Assembly: GCA_963717195.1 (NCBI GenBank)
Contig: CAVQVR010000021.1
Span: 1,116,001 to 1,180,000, forward strand
Direction of reading: 5' to 3'
Length of the DNA stretch: 64,000 nt
Source: JACDAE01 sp963717195
Lineage (GTDB): Bacteria; Chloroflexota; Ktedonobacteria; Ktedonobacterales; Ktedonobacteraceae
Of the stretch, positions 44,171-52,738 are shown piece by piece (position 1 is the stretch's first letter; every line of letters begins with the position of its first letter). The notes beneath the pieces were generated by a model. That model did no database searches and had not been told where the DNA came from. It saw nothing but the letters and a program-made list of their open reading frames with translations. The translations under genes were made by a program, and so were the position numbers.

Positions 44171-45178
44171 ATGGGAACGATTATAAGGAAAGTGAAACTG
44201 TTCTGGTTTGGTTTAGCAGTAATCGGGCTATCTTTAGGTGTCGCCCTTGTTGGGTTGGTAGCTTTTGCTCAGCCAGCAGGAGCCGCGCCAGCTGATCCGC
44301 TGGTAGGATATGGAGTTGGAACCACCGGTGGTGCTGGTGGTTCGACCGTTACCGTCAGTAGTCTTTCTGCTCTGACCAGTGCGGTGAGCGGATCAACTGC
44401 TCGTATTGTAATGATCAGTGGCACCATTAGCGGCTCTGGAGACGTCAAGGTTGGGTCAAATAAGACTATCCTGGGCATTGGTTCAAGCTCAGTGCTTAGT
44501 GGGCTCGGCCTGGATATGAAGGGTGTCAGCAATGTGATCATCAGAAACATGACGATCCACAACGTCACCGCTGCAAGCGGAACGGGCGATGCCATTCATA
44601 TCGAGAAATCGACTCACCTATGGATCGATCACAATGACCTTTATTCTGATCGGAACCATGGCAAGGATTACTACGATGGTCTGCTCGACATCACTCATGC
44701 AGGTGATTACATCACCGTTTCCTGGAATCGCCTTCACGATCACTACAAAGTCTCGCTGGTAGGACACTCCGACACCAACGGTGCCGAGGATACGGGTCAC
44801 CTTCATGTGACCTATGGACACAACTGGTTCTATAATGATGGTTCGCGCCTACCCAGCCTGCGCTTTGGAACCGCACAGATCTACAATAACTACTACCAGA
44901 ATGTCACGCTGGATGCGATCCATTCTCGTGAGAATGCGCAGATGTTGGTCCAGAACAATGTCTTCCGCAACGTTGGCACTACCTTAACAACGACTGGAGA
45001 TAGCAAGGTTGATGGATTTGCCAATGCCATTGGCAATGATTGGGGTGGTAGCACACCTCCTTTCAGGACCGGTAGTTTTGCGGCGGGGCCTCCGGCTCCG
45101 TATTATGCTACGCCTGATTCGACTTCGTCAGTCATTGGTAATGTCACTGCCTATTCTGGCGTCGGCATTATAGGTTAG
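44171..45178 (+). CDS. Secreted PL1 pectate lyase (plus-strand copy D)
   Basis: 335 residues, a compact PL1 lyase with Sec signal (LAVIGLSLGVALVGLVAFAQ, cut near AGAA). Motifs THLWIDHNDLYSD, YDGLLDITHAGDYITVSWNR (Ca-binding Asp), catalytic Arg in SRLPSLRFGTAQIYNNYYQ. SD AAGGAGG nine bases before ATG 44171. About 95% identical to copy E 1.7 kb downstream, with the leader duplicated as well. Confidence 0.94.
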   Translation: MGTIIRKVKLFWFGLAVIGLSLGVALVGLVAFAQPAGAAPADPLVGYGVGTTGGAGGSTVTVSSLSALTSAVSGSTARIVMISGTISGSGDVKVGSNKTILGIGSSSVLSGLGLDMKGVSNVIIRNMTIHNVTAASGTGDAIHIEKSTHLWIDHNDLYSDRNHGKDYYDGLLDITHAGDYITVSWNRLHDHYKVSLVGHSDTNGAEDTGHLHVTYGHNWFYNDGSRLPSLRFGTAQIYNNYYQNVTLDAIHSRENAQMLVQNNVFRNVGTTLTTTGDSKVDGFANAIGNDWGGSTPPFRTGSFAAGPPAPYYATPDSTSSVIGNVTAYSGVGIIG

Positions 45179-45189
45179 TTTCCATTGTT

Positions 45190-45229
45190 CAGAGGTGGAA
45201 CTGTGGATATACTACAGATTCCACCTCTG
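45190..45229 (+). terminator. Hairpin after PL1 copy D
   Basis: CAGAGGTGGAA (45190-45200) pairs perfectly with TTCCACCTCTG (45219-45229), extended internally by CTGT/ACAG. It begins 12 bp after the stop. A T-run is lacking, but it is a probable terminator or 3' stabilising stem. The remainder of 45230-45580 has no supported gene. Confidence 0.6.
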
Positions 45230-45587
45230 TACCTGGCAGGATATGCTGATTTTAATACAGTATGTTTGCTAGCACTGAAAAAGATCTATGAATTTTATCA
45301 CCGCCAGCTTGATTATGTTAACAAAATAAGGTATCATAATGGGACGAGAAGTTTAGCGGTAACTTATTTATTGTTGCGTACGTTCTCTCTTCTGAAAATA
45401 GGGTTTTTATCCCGGGTGGTGAACCATTTTCATGAAGGTCGGGAAGTACTTCACAACGTTACGTTAAACATTATAGAGAAACAACTGCTCTTCCGCTTCT
45501 ACCGTCATACTGACGATCGCATACTACCTGGCTGTTGGAAAGTATATCGAAAAAAGTGAATGTTTACATTCGCCAACAAATATTCCT

Positions 45588-45611
45588 TGTGAGGATATAA
45601 CCATCCTCGCA
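45588..45611 (+). promoter_or_regulatory. Leader hairpin, copy 3
   Basis: TGTGAGGAT (45588-45596) pairs with ATCCTCGCA (45603-45611) around a six-base loop, the minimal form of the hairpins at 43154 and 43875. It is preceded by a palindrome GAATGT-TT-ACATTC (about 45558-45572). The leader then runs about 260 bp to the PL1 start at 45875, with AAGGAGGAT at about 45697 and AAAAGGATGATCATCATGA at 45799. Confidence 0.55.
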
Positions 45612-45728
45612 TTCTTAAATAAACATTTTGTAGCGCTGCAGGAATGTCTCCCTTCTGGAAGGGAAAAAGAAGATATAGCAGCTATATTAACGGATAAGGA
45701 GGATTTAGCTACTCGCAGAACTGTGATA

Positions 45729-45749
45729 TGTAACATCTCCAAGATGTTA
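45729..45749 (+). promoter_or_regulatory. Second hairpin in the copy E leader
   Basis: GTAACATCT-CCA-AGATGTTAC, nine perfect pairs with a three-base loop. At the same place in the copy D leader (about 44030) CATCT-TGG-AGATG forms a shorter version, so the stem is conserved though the sequence differs. Confidence 0.5.
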
Positions 45750-45874
45750 CGTTGGCATTAATGGAAGTTGCCACATTCATAATGTAGCAATTGCGTTCAA
45801 AAAGGATGATCATCATGAGTGGTGTTTCATGTAGGAAGTCAATCATGGTGAATGTTTCAAGGAGGATAACAACT

Positions 45875-46891
45875 ATGGGAACGATCATAAGGAAAGTGAA
45901 ACTGTTCTGGTTTGGTTTAGCAGTCATTGGCCTATCTCTGGGGGTTGCCCTTTTCGGATTGATAGGAGGTGTCCAGCCAGCAGGGGCAGCGCCAGCTGAT
46001 CCGCTGGTAGGATATGGAGTTGGAACCACCGGTGGTGCTGGTGGTTCGACCGTTACCGTCAGTAGCCTTTCTGCCCTTAGAAGTGCGGTGAGCGGATCAA
46101 CTGCTCGTATTGTAATGATCAGTGGCACCATTAGCGGTGCTGGAGACATCATGGTTGGGTCAAATAAGACTATCCTGGGCATTGGTTCAAGCTCAGTGCT
46201 TAGTGGACTCGGCCTGAATATGACGGGTGTCAGCAATGTGATCATCAGAAACATGACGATCCACAACGTCACCGCTGCAAGCGGAACGGGCGATGCCATT
46301 CATATCCAGAAAGCGACCCACCTATGGATCGATCACAATGACCTTTATTCTGATCGGAACCATGGCAAGGATTACTACGATGGTCTGCTCGACATCACTC
46401 ATGCAGGTGATTACATCACCGTTTCCTGGAATCGCCTTCACGATCACTACAAGGTCTCGCTGGTAGGACACTCCGACACCAACGGTGCCGAGGATACGGG
46501 TCACCTTCATGTGACCTATGGACACAACTGGTTCTATAATGATGGTTCGCGCCTGCCCAGCTTGCGCTTTGGAACCGCGCAAATCTACAATAACTACTAC
46601 CAGAATGTCACGCTGGATGCGATCCATTCTCGTGAGAATGCGCAGATGTTGGTCCAGAACAATGTCTTCCGCAACGTTGGCACTGCTTTAACAACGACTG
46701 GGGATAGCAAGGTTGATGGATATGCCAATGCCGTTAACGAGGGCAATGATTGGGGTGGTAGCCCCGTTACCATCACTAAGACTGGTAGTTTTGCGGCGGG
46801 GCCTCCGGCTCCGTACTACGCTACGCCTGATCCAACTTCGTCTGTTATCAGCGAAGTGACCGCATACTCTGGCGTCGGGATCGTCGGATAG
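45875..46891 (+). CDS. Secreted PL1 pectate lyase (plus-strand copy E)
   Basis: 338 residues from ATG 45875 (AAGGAGG nine bases upstream). An open frame extends 28 codons further up through the leader, but copy D has the same start and is not open there. Signal LAVIGLSLGVALFGLIGGVQ. PL1 motifs as in copy D, with small changes (IQKATHLWIDHND, a four-residue insertion NEGN region near the C-terminus, KTGSFAAGPP). Intact and probably active. Confidence 0.94.
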   Translation: MGTIIRKVKLFWFGLAVIGLSLGVALFGLIGGVQPAGAAPADPLVGYGVGTTGGAGGSTVTVSSLSALRSAVSGSTARIVMISGTISGAGDIMVGSNKTILGIGSSSVLSGLGLNMTGVSNVIIRNMTIHNVTAASGTGDAIHIQKATHLWIDHNDLYSDRNHGKDYYDGLLDITHAGDYITVSWNRLHDHYKVSLVGHSDTNGAEDTGHLHVTYGHNWFYNDGSRLPSLRFGTAQIYNNYYQNVTLDAIHSRENAQMLVQNNVFRNVGTALTTTGDSKVDGYANAVNEGNDWGGSPVTITKTGSFAAGPPAPYYATPDPTSSVISEVTAYSGVGIVG

Positions 46892-46911
46892 TTTATACTC
46901 TATATGCTAAG

Positions 46912-46942
46912 TAAGAACTGCGTCTATTTGGCGCAGTTCTTA
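46912..46942 (+). terminator. Terminator hairpin after PL1 copy E
   Basis: TAAGAACTGCG (46912-46922) and CGCAGTTCTTA (46932-46942) form a perfect 11-bp stem with a nine-base loop, 21 bp after the stop. Little poly-T follows (TCTTG). Confidence 0.65.
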
Positions 46943-46981
46943 TCTTGATGAAAAAGGACGTCTGACAAGGAGGGACTGCCT

Positions 46982-47803
46982 GTGCATCTGAGCGTTGTTA
47001 CGGACGAGATTTCGGATGATCTCGAACATGCATTGCAGGTCTGTCGTGATCTTCAGATCGATACCGTCGAACTGCGGAAGGTGGGCGACAAAAATATTGT
47101 CTTTCACGATATGGCTAGCCTGTTACAGATCAAGTCTCTTTTGCAAAAAGGAGGCTTTCGTGTCTGTTCGATAGCTTCTCCATTTCTCAAGTCACCTCTC
47201 TGGGATGACGAGACGATTGCCACAAAAGACTTGCCCGCTTCTTCTGATGAGCAGGCGCAGGAGTGGGGTATTTTGCACCGTTCATTTGAACTTGCCCGCT
47301 TATTTGATGCTCCATTTGTGCGCACTTTCTCCTTCTTGCGCGTGCCTGATCCTACAACGGTACGCGCGAAGGTGCGAGATGTGATCGCTGAAGCTGTCCG
47401 CCGTACCGAAGAGGCTGGCCTCAAACTGATAATAGAGAACGAGCATGCCTGTAATATCGCAACTGGAGAAGAAACTGGCTGGTTGCTTCGTTCTATCACC
47501 ACACCGAATTTTGGAGTTATCTGGGATCCAGGAAATGAGGCGATGCTTGATTCAAGTCCATTTCCTGAGGGTTATCAGTATGTGCGGGGGCGCGTTTTGC
47601 ATGTTCATGTGAAAGATGCCAATCGGAATCTCAAAGAGGCCGAGCAGCGGGATCGCTTTGTGAAGATCGGCACTGGCTCTATCGATTATGTGGGGCAGTT
47701 CCGGGCGCTTGCGGAAGATGGATACGATGGAATGCTTTCATTGGAAACGCATTATATTCATCGTGAAGGTGGGCGTGAGTTGGCGACGCGCGAAATCATG
47801 TGA
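46982..47803 (+). CDS. Sugar phosphate isomerase/epimerase (xylose-isomerase-like TIM barrel)
   Basis: 273 residues. GTG 46982 after ACAAGGAGGGACTGCCT gives MHLSVVTDEISDDLEHAL, the typical start of AP-endonuclease-2/IolE-like barrels. Metal-site blocks: LIIENEHACN (Glu), FGVIWDPGNE (Asp), VLHVHVKDANR (His) and MLSLETHY (Glu). The family includes epimerases and dehydratases of sugar acids. Followed 75 bp later by a second oxidoreductase, a common catabolic pairing. Exact substrate unknown, probably uronate-derived. Confidence 0.87.
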   Translation: MHLSVVTDEISDDLEHALQVCRDLQIDTVELRKVGDKNIVFHDMASLLQIKSLLQKGGFRVCSIASPFLKSPLWDDETIATKDLPASSDEQAQEWGILHRSFELARLFDAPFVRTFSFLRVPDPTTVRAKVRDVIAEAVRRTEEAGLKLIIENEHACNIATGEETGWLLRSITTPNFGVIWDPGNEAMLDSSPFPEGYQYVRGRVLHVHVKDANRNLKEAEQRDRFVKIGTGSIDYVGQFRALAEDGYDGMLSLETHYIHREGGRELATREIM

Positions 47804-47878
47804 AGGATTGCGTAAGATTTGCAAGAGGCAAATGTGAAGGTTGAATGACCGTTTGTATAAGAAAAGGAGAGCATAGTC

Positions 47879-48979
47879 ATGGAAGCAGCACGAACGGACC
47901 GTTTGCGGCATGTTGTTATTGGTGTAGGTGCGGGTATCTTTAAGAGCCATCTGCCTGCGCTCACTACATTACCATCTGTCGATCTTGTTGCCGTCTCAGA
48001 TATTAATACGGTAGAGGGCAAGCGACGAGCCGACGAGCTACATTGTGCCTTTTACGAAGATTACAGGCAGATGCTAGCAGAGACGCAACCTGATGTTGCA
48101 GTGATTCTTACACCTCCTTTTCTTCATGCTCGTGTGGCTATAGACTGTTTGCAGTCGGGGTGTCATGTGCTGACGGAGAAGCCAATGGCGATCCAGGTAG
48201 CGGAGGCCGATGCGATGATCGAAGCGGCTGAGCGTAGCAAGCGATTGCTGGCAGTCATGTTTCAGCATCGTTTTCGCCCGGAGATCATAGCGGCAAGGAA
48301 ACTTCTGCGCGAGGGTGTATTGGGGAATATCCAGCGTGTTGAATTGAGTGCGGTATGGACGCGACCGAGCAGTTATTATGAAATGGCAGCCTGGCGAGCT
48401 ACGTGGGCAGGTGAAGGTGGTGGTGTTTTGACGAACCAGGCTTCACATAATCTAGATGTTCTCTGCCATCTGGTGGGGAGTCCTATACGCATTTTTGCAT
48501 GGACGCGTCGATTACTACATAAACAGATTGAGACTGAGGACACGGTCCAGGCGATGCTAGAGTGGTCGAATGGAGCCTTAGGAGCTCTTCACATCAGCAC
48601 GGCGGAAGCGGATGATGATGAGCGCTTGAAGATTGTAGGGACGCGCGGCATTCTGGAAATTAGTCGTGGGACACTGAGTGCCCAGACGCTTGATGTTGAT
48701 ATTGCTGAGTATGCGATCCACTCTAGTGATCCTTATGCCAAAGTTGAGAGGCATCCTTATGAAGTGACGTTGGAGGCGGGGAAAGCTGATTTTGTAGCTG
48801 TCTATCGCAGTCTCCACTCTGCCATTTTGTATGGTAGCCCGCTCTCCTGCGATGGAGTAGATGCGAGGATGGAGCTGGAACTGGCGAATGCGATCATCTA
48901 TTCGAGTTATAAGCATAGGGAAGTAGAGTTGCCTCTGGATCGTCAGGGGTATGCAGACCTGCTAAAGGATCTTCAGTAG
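47879..48979 (+). CDS. Gfo/Idh/MocA-family oxidoreductase 2
   Basis: 366 residues. Rossmann start RHVVIGVGAGIFKSHLPALT, EKP motif in VLTEKPMAIQVAEADAMI, and the active-site stretch GGGVLTNQASHNLDVLCHLV with His. AAGGAGAGC lies before ATG 47879. Less than half similar by eye to the oxidoreductase at 40.1 kb. With the TIM-barrel gene just upstream it may oxidise or epimerise a hexuronate or its keto form. Confidence 0.88.
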   Translation: MEAARTDRLRHVVIGVGAGIFKSHLPALTTLPSVDLVAVSDINTVEGKRRADELHCAFYEDYRQMLAETQPDVAVILTPPFLHARVAIDCLQSGCHVLTEKPMAIQVAEADAMIEAAERSKRLLAVMFQHRFRPEIIAARKLLREGVLGNIQRVELSAVWTRPSSYYEMAAWRATWAGEGGGVLTNQASHNLDVLCHLVGSPIRIFAWTRRLLHKQIETEDTVQAMLEWSNGALGALHISTAEADDDERLKIVGTRGILEISRGTLSAQTLDVDIAEYAIHSSDPYAKVERHPYEVTLEAGKADFVAVYRSLHSAILYGSPLSCDGVDARMELELANAIIYSSYKHREVELPLDRQGYADLLKDLQ

Positions 48980-49015
48980 GGACTGCGTTGACGACGCCTT
49001 ATACAATCGTTGGGA

Positions 49016-49087
49016 TGGCGGCCCCTGCGGACTTCAGCGAGGGTGCGCTTTCGGTACCCTCTTCAGTTAGCATCCTATGGGCCGCCT
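49016..49087. repeat. Inverted repeat GGCGGCCC...GGGCCGCC
   Basis: In the 254-bp convergent spacer, GGCGGCCCC (from about 49018) and GGGCCGCC (to about 49087) are complementary and enclose GAGGGT-N11-ACCCTC. Likely a bidirectional terminator. Nothing else is visible in the spacer. Confidence 0.5.
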
Positions 49088-49233
49088 GACTCTATTTTAA
49101 CCAAATTGTTTCATTATGGCAATACCCGCTCAAGTATATTCATAATTTCCTATTGCAGAAAGACACGGAAATGCCCCTGGATGCGTCGTGTGTGAATACC
49201 CCAACGCCGAGAAAATGCAGCAATCAAGAATTG

Positions 49234-50574
49234 CTATACCGGTCCCGGGCTACTTTCTGTTGGGTTTGCAGGCGCAACTTCATTTAGTGGCTTTTCCTCA
49301 AATTGTGCTGGCAACTGCTCAATCTTTCCCAGGAGCAAGAGATAGCAGAGAATGCCAAGGACAAGAATGATTGCAGCAATGATAAAGTTCAATACAAAGG
49401 ACTTTGTGGTATCAAGAACGAACCCTGCAACGAGTGGAGCAATAATTCCAGCGACGTTGTTGAAGAAATTCATAATTGCGCCAACGACGCCAACAGTGCC
49501 CTTTGGCGCAATTAACGATGGAATGCTCCACCCTACAGGGGCGGCAAATGCCAGGCCACCGAGTGAAATCGAGAGCCACATGACGATCAAGGGGATACTC
49601 GTAGTAAAGGCAGCACCAATAATCGCGATACCCATGAGCATACCGATAATGAAAACCGTCTTACGTACCCTTGTCGGATCGTTTCCTCGTTTAATCAAGT
49701 AATCAACAAGCCAACCGCCAATAGCAATATCGGTTATCGTTGCTACGCCCCAGATGATGGCCACTAGACCAGCACTATTCAGAATAGAGACGTGCAATTG
49801 GTTTTGAATGTACGAGGGTAGCCATGTCAAGAAAAGGTAGAACGTGTAGCCATAAGCTGCGAAACCAAGAGCCATCCCCCATATTTTAGGCTGACGGAGC
49901 AGGTAGCCCAGGCTTGCTAAGGTGTTTGCAGGAGCTACGTTATCGACTTGTGCTCCACCCTCTGCAATGTACGTGCGTTCTTCTGACGAGATGCGTTTTG
50001 ACTGACTGGGATCGCGATAAAAGATCCAGAAGAGTACCCCATAGAGGGTGCTAAGGATACCTGTTGCCCAGAACGCCCCACGCCATCCATAAAGTGAGAC
50101 AATAAACGCTACAAGGGGTACGCCGATCACATTTGAAAACTTTGCCGATGCATCGAAGGCTGAAGTTGCAAGACCACGCTCCTTCATGGGGAACCAATAT
50201 CCTGTTGCCTTCGATGCCGCAGGAAATACTGGAGCCTCCGCGACACCCAGGATAAAGCGGGAGAGAATGATCAGCCCATAACCACTGACAATAGCGGTCA
50301 TAAACGTTGCGAGAGACCAGAGAATTGTACCGGCGCGCGTCATCCATTTGACGCCTATCTTGTCTAATAATACACCTATAGGCACCTGCATAAGGGCATA
50401 CGTCCAGAGATAAGCGGATGCAATAAATCCAAACTGTACACTCGAAAGATGGTATTCTTTCGATAAATCTACACCGGCGACTGCAATGTTTGTTCGATCA
50501 AAATAGTTGATGATAACGCCAAGGCCAAGGAGTACGGCAATTCCCCACCGTATGTTGCCAACGCGCCTTTGCAT
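49234..50574 (-). CDS. MFS transporter, hexuronate/ACS family
   Basis: 446 residues with twelve predicted membrane helices. IINYFDRTNIAVAG at the N-terminus and GVLLDKIGVKWMTRAGTILW, the MFS loop 2-3 motif, are typical of the anion:cation symporter (ACS) family that includes ExuT and GudP. The context argues for galacturonate or glucuronate uptake. The start MQRRVGNIRWGIAVLLGLG at 50574 has GAAAGGG upstream. Divergent from a decayed reductase. Confidence 0.9.
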   Translation of the reverse strand: MQRRVGNIRWGIAVLLGLGVIINYFDRTNIAVAGVDLSKEYHLSSVQFGFIASAYLWTYALMQVPIGVLLDKIGVKWMTRAGTILWSLATFMTAIVSGYGLIILSRFILGVAEAPVFPAASKATGYWFPMKERGLATSAFDASAKFSNVIGVPLVAFIVSLYGWRGAFWATGILSTLYGVLFWIFYRDPSQSKRISSEERTYIAEGGAQVDNVAPANTLASLGYLLRQPKIWGMALGFAAYGYTFYLFLTWLPSYIQNQLHVSILNSAGLVAIIWGVATITDIAIGGWLVDYLIKRGNDPTRVRKTVFIIGMLMGIAIIGAAFTTSIPLIVMWLSISLGGLAFAAPVGWSIPSLIAPKGTVGVVGAIMNFFNNVAGIIAPLVAGFVLDTTKSFVLNFIIAAIILVLGILCYLLLLGKIEQLPAQFEEKPLNEVAPANPTESSPGPV

Positions 50575-50752
50575 GATAAAGACCCTTTCACTTCGGTGAG
50601 TATGCTACTATCAAGTGCCATATATAAGTTTCACGTAAAGGATGAGCGGAAAGATGCAGGCTTATTTAAAGGATGGGGAGCAAAATCGTTGGAAAGGCAG
50701 ATTTTAGCTGAGGCAATGTGCTAACGTTCTGGAGAATAATGAGGAAGCGCGA

Positions 50753-51151
50753 GTGACACTCATCGTCGAACGGCTCGATGACGGGGAAGTATCACCTTAC
50801 CTCGTCGATGAACTTCGTATCGGTGACCAGCTGGAGCTGCGTGGCCCTATCGGAGGCTATTTCGTTTGGGAGACGCACATGGGTGGTCCTCTCTTGCTGG
50901 TAGCAGGATCGGGCATTGTACCTTTGATGGCAATGATCCGCCATCGTGCTGCCATGGGGAGCACCATTCCAACCCGTTTACTCTATTCGTCGCGGTCTTA
51001 CGAGGGCGTGATCTACTGTGATGAACTCGACCGCCTGGTCAGCAGCACCACGATGCTGGAGGTGGTGCATATCCTGACACGTGTGCAGCCGCCCGAATGG
51101 ATGGGATACCATCGCCGGATCGATATCGACCTGTTGCGTGAGGTGGCATGA
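50753..51151 (+). pseudogene. Truncated ferredoxin/flavodoxin reductase-type oxidoreductase
   Basis: A 132-codon open frame (GTG start) reads LIVERLDDGEVSPYLVDELR, IGDQLELRGPIGGYFVWE and LLLVAGSGIVPLMAMIRHRA, the end of an FNR-type FAD domain and the start of its NAD domain. The R-x-Y-S FAD motif at the N-terminus and the C-terminal CGPxxF nicotinamide end are absent. The frame stops after the IDIDLLREVA residues. It is thus truncated at both ends and probably dead, although it is free of stops. Confidence 0.75.
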
Positions 51152-51162
51152 AAAAAACAGCG

Positions 51163-51199
51163 CATGGAGGTCTCCATCTTTGTGATGGAGACCTCCATG
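51163..51199. terminator. Bidirectional terminator, 16-bp perfect stem
   Basis: CATGGAGGTCTCCATC (51163-51178), loop TTTGT, GATGGAGACCTCCATG (51184-51199). It lies between converging genes with an A-run (51151-51157) on the left, giving a U-tract for the minus-strand transcript of GH28. Confidence 0.8.
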
Positions 51200-51220
51200 T
51201 GACACTAACTCTTCACAGTT

Positions 51221-52501
51221 TCACTGTGCCGTGACACTCCCACCCGATTGAATGATATATGCACTCCCACTGGAAACTGTCATCGCCGTTCCCCCTTTGG
51301 TAGTCACAGCAGCACTCCTCACCTCTAATCCCGTCTTCGCTGTAATCTTCACGGCATTGAGGGTGATACCGGTAAATGGCTTCTCAGGAACACCTACAAT
51401 ATAGCCAGCAGCACTGGCTCCGGTAGCGGTAAGATTATTCACCGTAATGTTGTGGTAATAAGGTGTGTTAGCGGTGACAGGTTGGGCCGAATCCGAGCTG
51501 GGAATGTGCGGATAATAGCCTGAAAACCAGATGGGATATTCCACATTCGTCATCGTTACGCCCGTATAGGTAACCCCTGATATATCGCCACCCGTCGTAC
51601 GCGTGGATTTAATGCGCAGGCCATTGGTGGTTCCATTAAAGGTCACGTTTGACACCGTAACCCCACTCACCCCACCACCCAGGTCATTCCCAATCGACAA
51701 GCCATGCCCGCTGCCAAACGTACAGTTCTTAATCGTAATTGCCGAACTCGGCTGACCAGCGTACTGAGCTTTAATGGCAATATTATCATCGCCATCGCTG
51801 ATGGTGCTATTCTCGATGGTCACGTTCGTGGAAGAGGCAGGATCGATGCCGTCGGTATTCGGTGAGTTGGATGGCGAACTGATCGTAATCCCATTCACCG
51901 TGACATTACTTGTGCCCTTCAAAAACAGGTGCATGGCTCCGGCATTCTCAAGCGTAACATCGCTCACCGTGATAGTGCTTCCGTAGGCGATTTCCACCAG
52001 GCGCGGTCGGTTGCCAGTAGCAGACCCGGATGCCCACCAGGAAGCCCCCTGTCCATTAATGACCCCACCGCCGGTAATCGTGATCCCGCTGACGCCATCT
52101 GAATTGATCAATGCAAGGGTGGTCGTATCGACCTTCTCGCCGCTCTTCACCGTGTAATCGGAGGTCATTGTTGAGCCAAGAAGGGTAGCGCCGCTCGCAA
52201 TATTGAGTGTAATGTTGTTCTTCAACAGGAAGAGTGGTGCAGTCAGGTACTTGCCGCTCGGGAAATCCACGGTGCCCCCACCGCTACAGGCATTAATAGC
52301 ATTTTGAATGGCGGTGGTATCCTTTGTGCTCCCATTGCCCGTTGCTCCGTAGGTTTTGACATTGCAGGTGGTTGCGGCACGCACTGCTCCCGCAGTGTTT
52401 ACACCCGCACGTATGGCAAAGAAACCAATAATTGCTATACAGACTATGCCTGGTAAGGCAATAGAATGTCCCCTATGACGTTTCATATCTTTAGTTCCCA
52501 T
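51221..52501 (-). CDS. Secreted GH28 polygalacturonase (copy 2, inverted)
   Basis: 426 residues, almost identical to copy 1 at 28.8 kb. Visible changes are DIESGATILGSTTT to NIASGATLLGSTMT, SAAGNRP to SATGNRP, GGNISG to GGDISG and a few C-terminal ones. Catalytic NTDGID, GDDNIAIK, GHGLSIG and RIKS are intact, as is the signal peptide. The start at ATG 52501 (MGTKDMKRHRG) is uncertain; ATG 52486 is possible. Orientation is opposite to copy 1. Confidence 0.94.
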   Translation of the reverse strand: MGTKDMKRHRGHSIALPGIVCIAIIGFFAIRAGVNTAGAVRAATTCNVKTYGATGNGSTKDTTAIQNAINACSGGGTVDFPSGKYLTAPLFLLKNNITLNIASGATLLGSTMTSDYTVKSGEKVDTTTLALINSDGVSGITITGGGVINGQGASWWASGSATGNRPRLVEIAYGSTITVSDVTLENAGAMHLFLKGTSNVTVNGITISSPSNSPNTDGIDPASSTNVTIENSTISDGDDNIAIKAQYAGQPSSAITIKNCTFGSGHGLSIGNDLGGGVSGVTVSNVTFNGTTNGLRIKSTRTTGGDISGVTYTGVTMTNVEYPIWFSGYYPHIPSSDSAQPVTANTPYYHNITVNNLTATGASAAGYIVGVPEKPFTGITLNAVKITAKTGLEVRSAAVTTKGGTAMTVSSGSAYIIQSGGSVTAQ

Positions 52502-52738
52502 GATTAAATAAGTTCCCCCTTCTTATAGTAGATACATGACCATGGTTATATTGTGCAACTATAAACTATAACGAAGTAACCTGGTAATCGATAACTCCAT
52601 TTTTTATAACATTACTATTTGTAATGAGTGCGTAGTTGTGAGGATATTTCAGGAGATGAGCAATAATAGAGAGTGGCGTGTCAGAAGCAACAAAATTGCG
52701 GAGGCCAAACGTTATACGTATGAGGTATCGAGCCGACC

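Noticed and set aside
44101..44295. Leader peptide or small gene beginning at the conserved ATGATCATCATG
   Set aside because: The frame differs between the three copies: in copy E it runs into the lyase, in copy D it is out of frame and overlaps it. No conserved peptide.
52610..52626. Operator CATTAC-N5-GTAATG upstream of GH28 copy 2
   Set aside because: Only six-base arms in A/T-rich DNA and not found before GH28 copy 1 or any PL1 gene. Too weak to claim.
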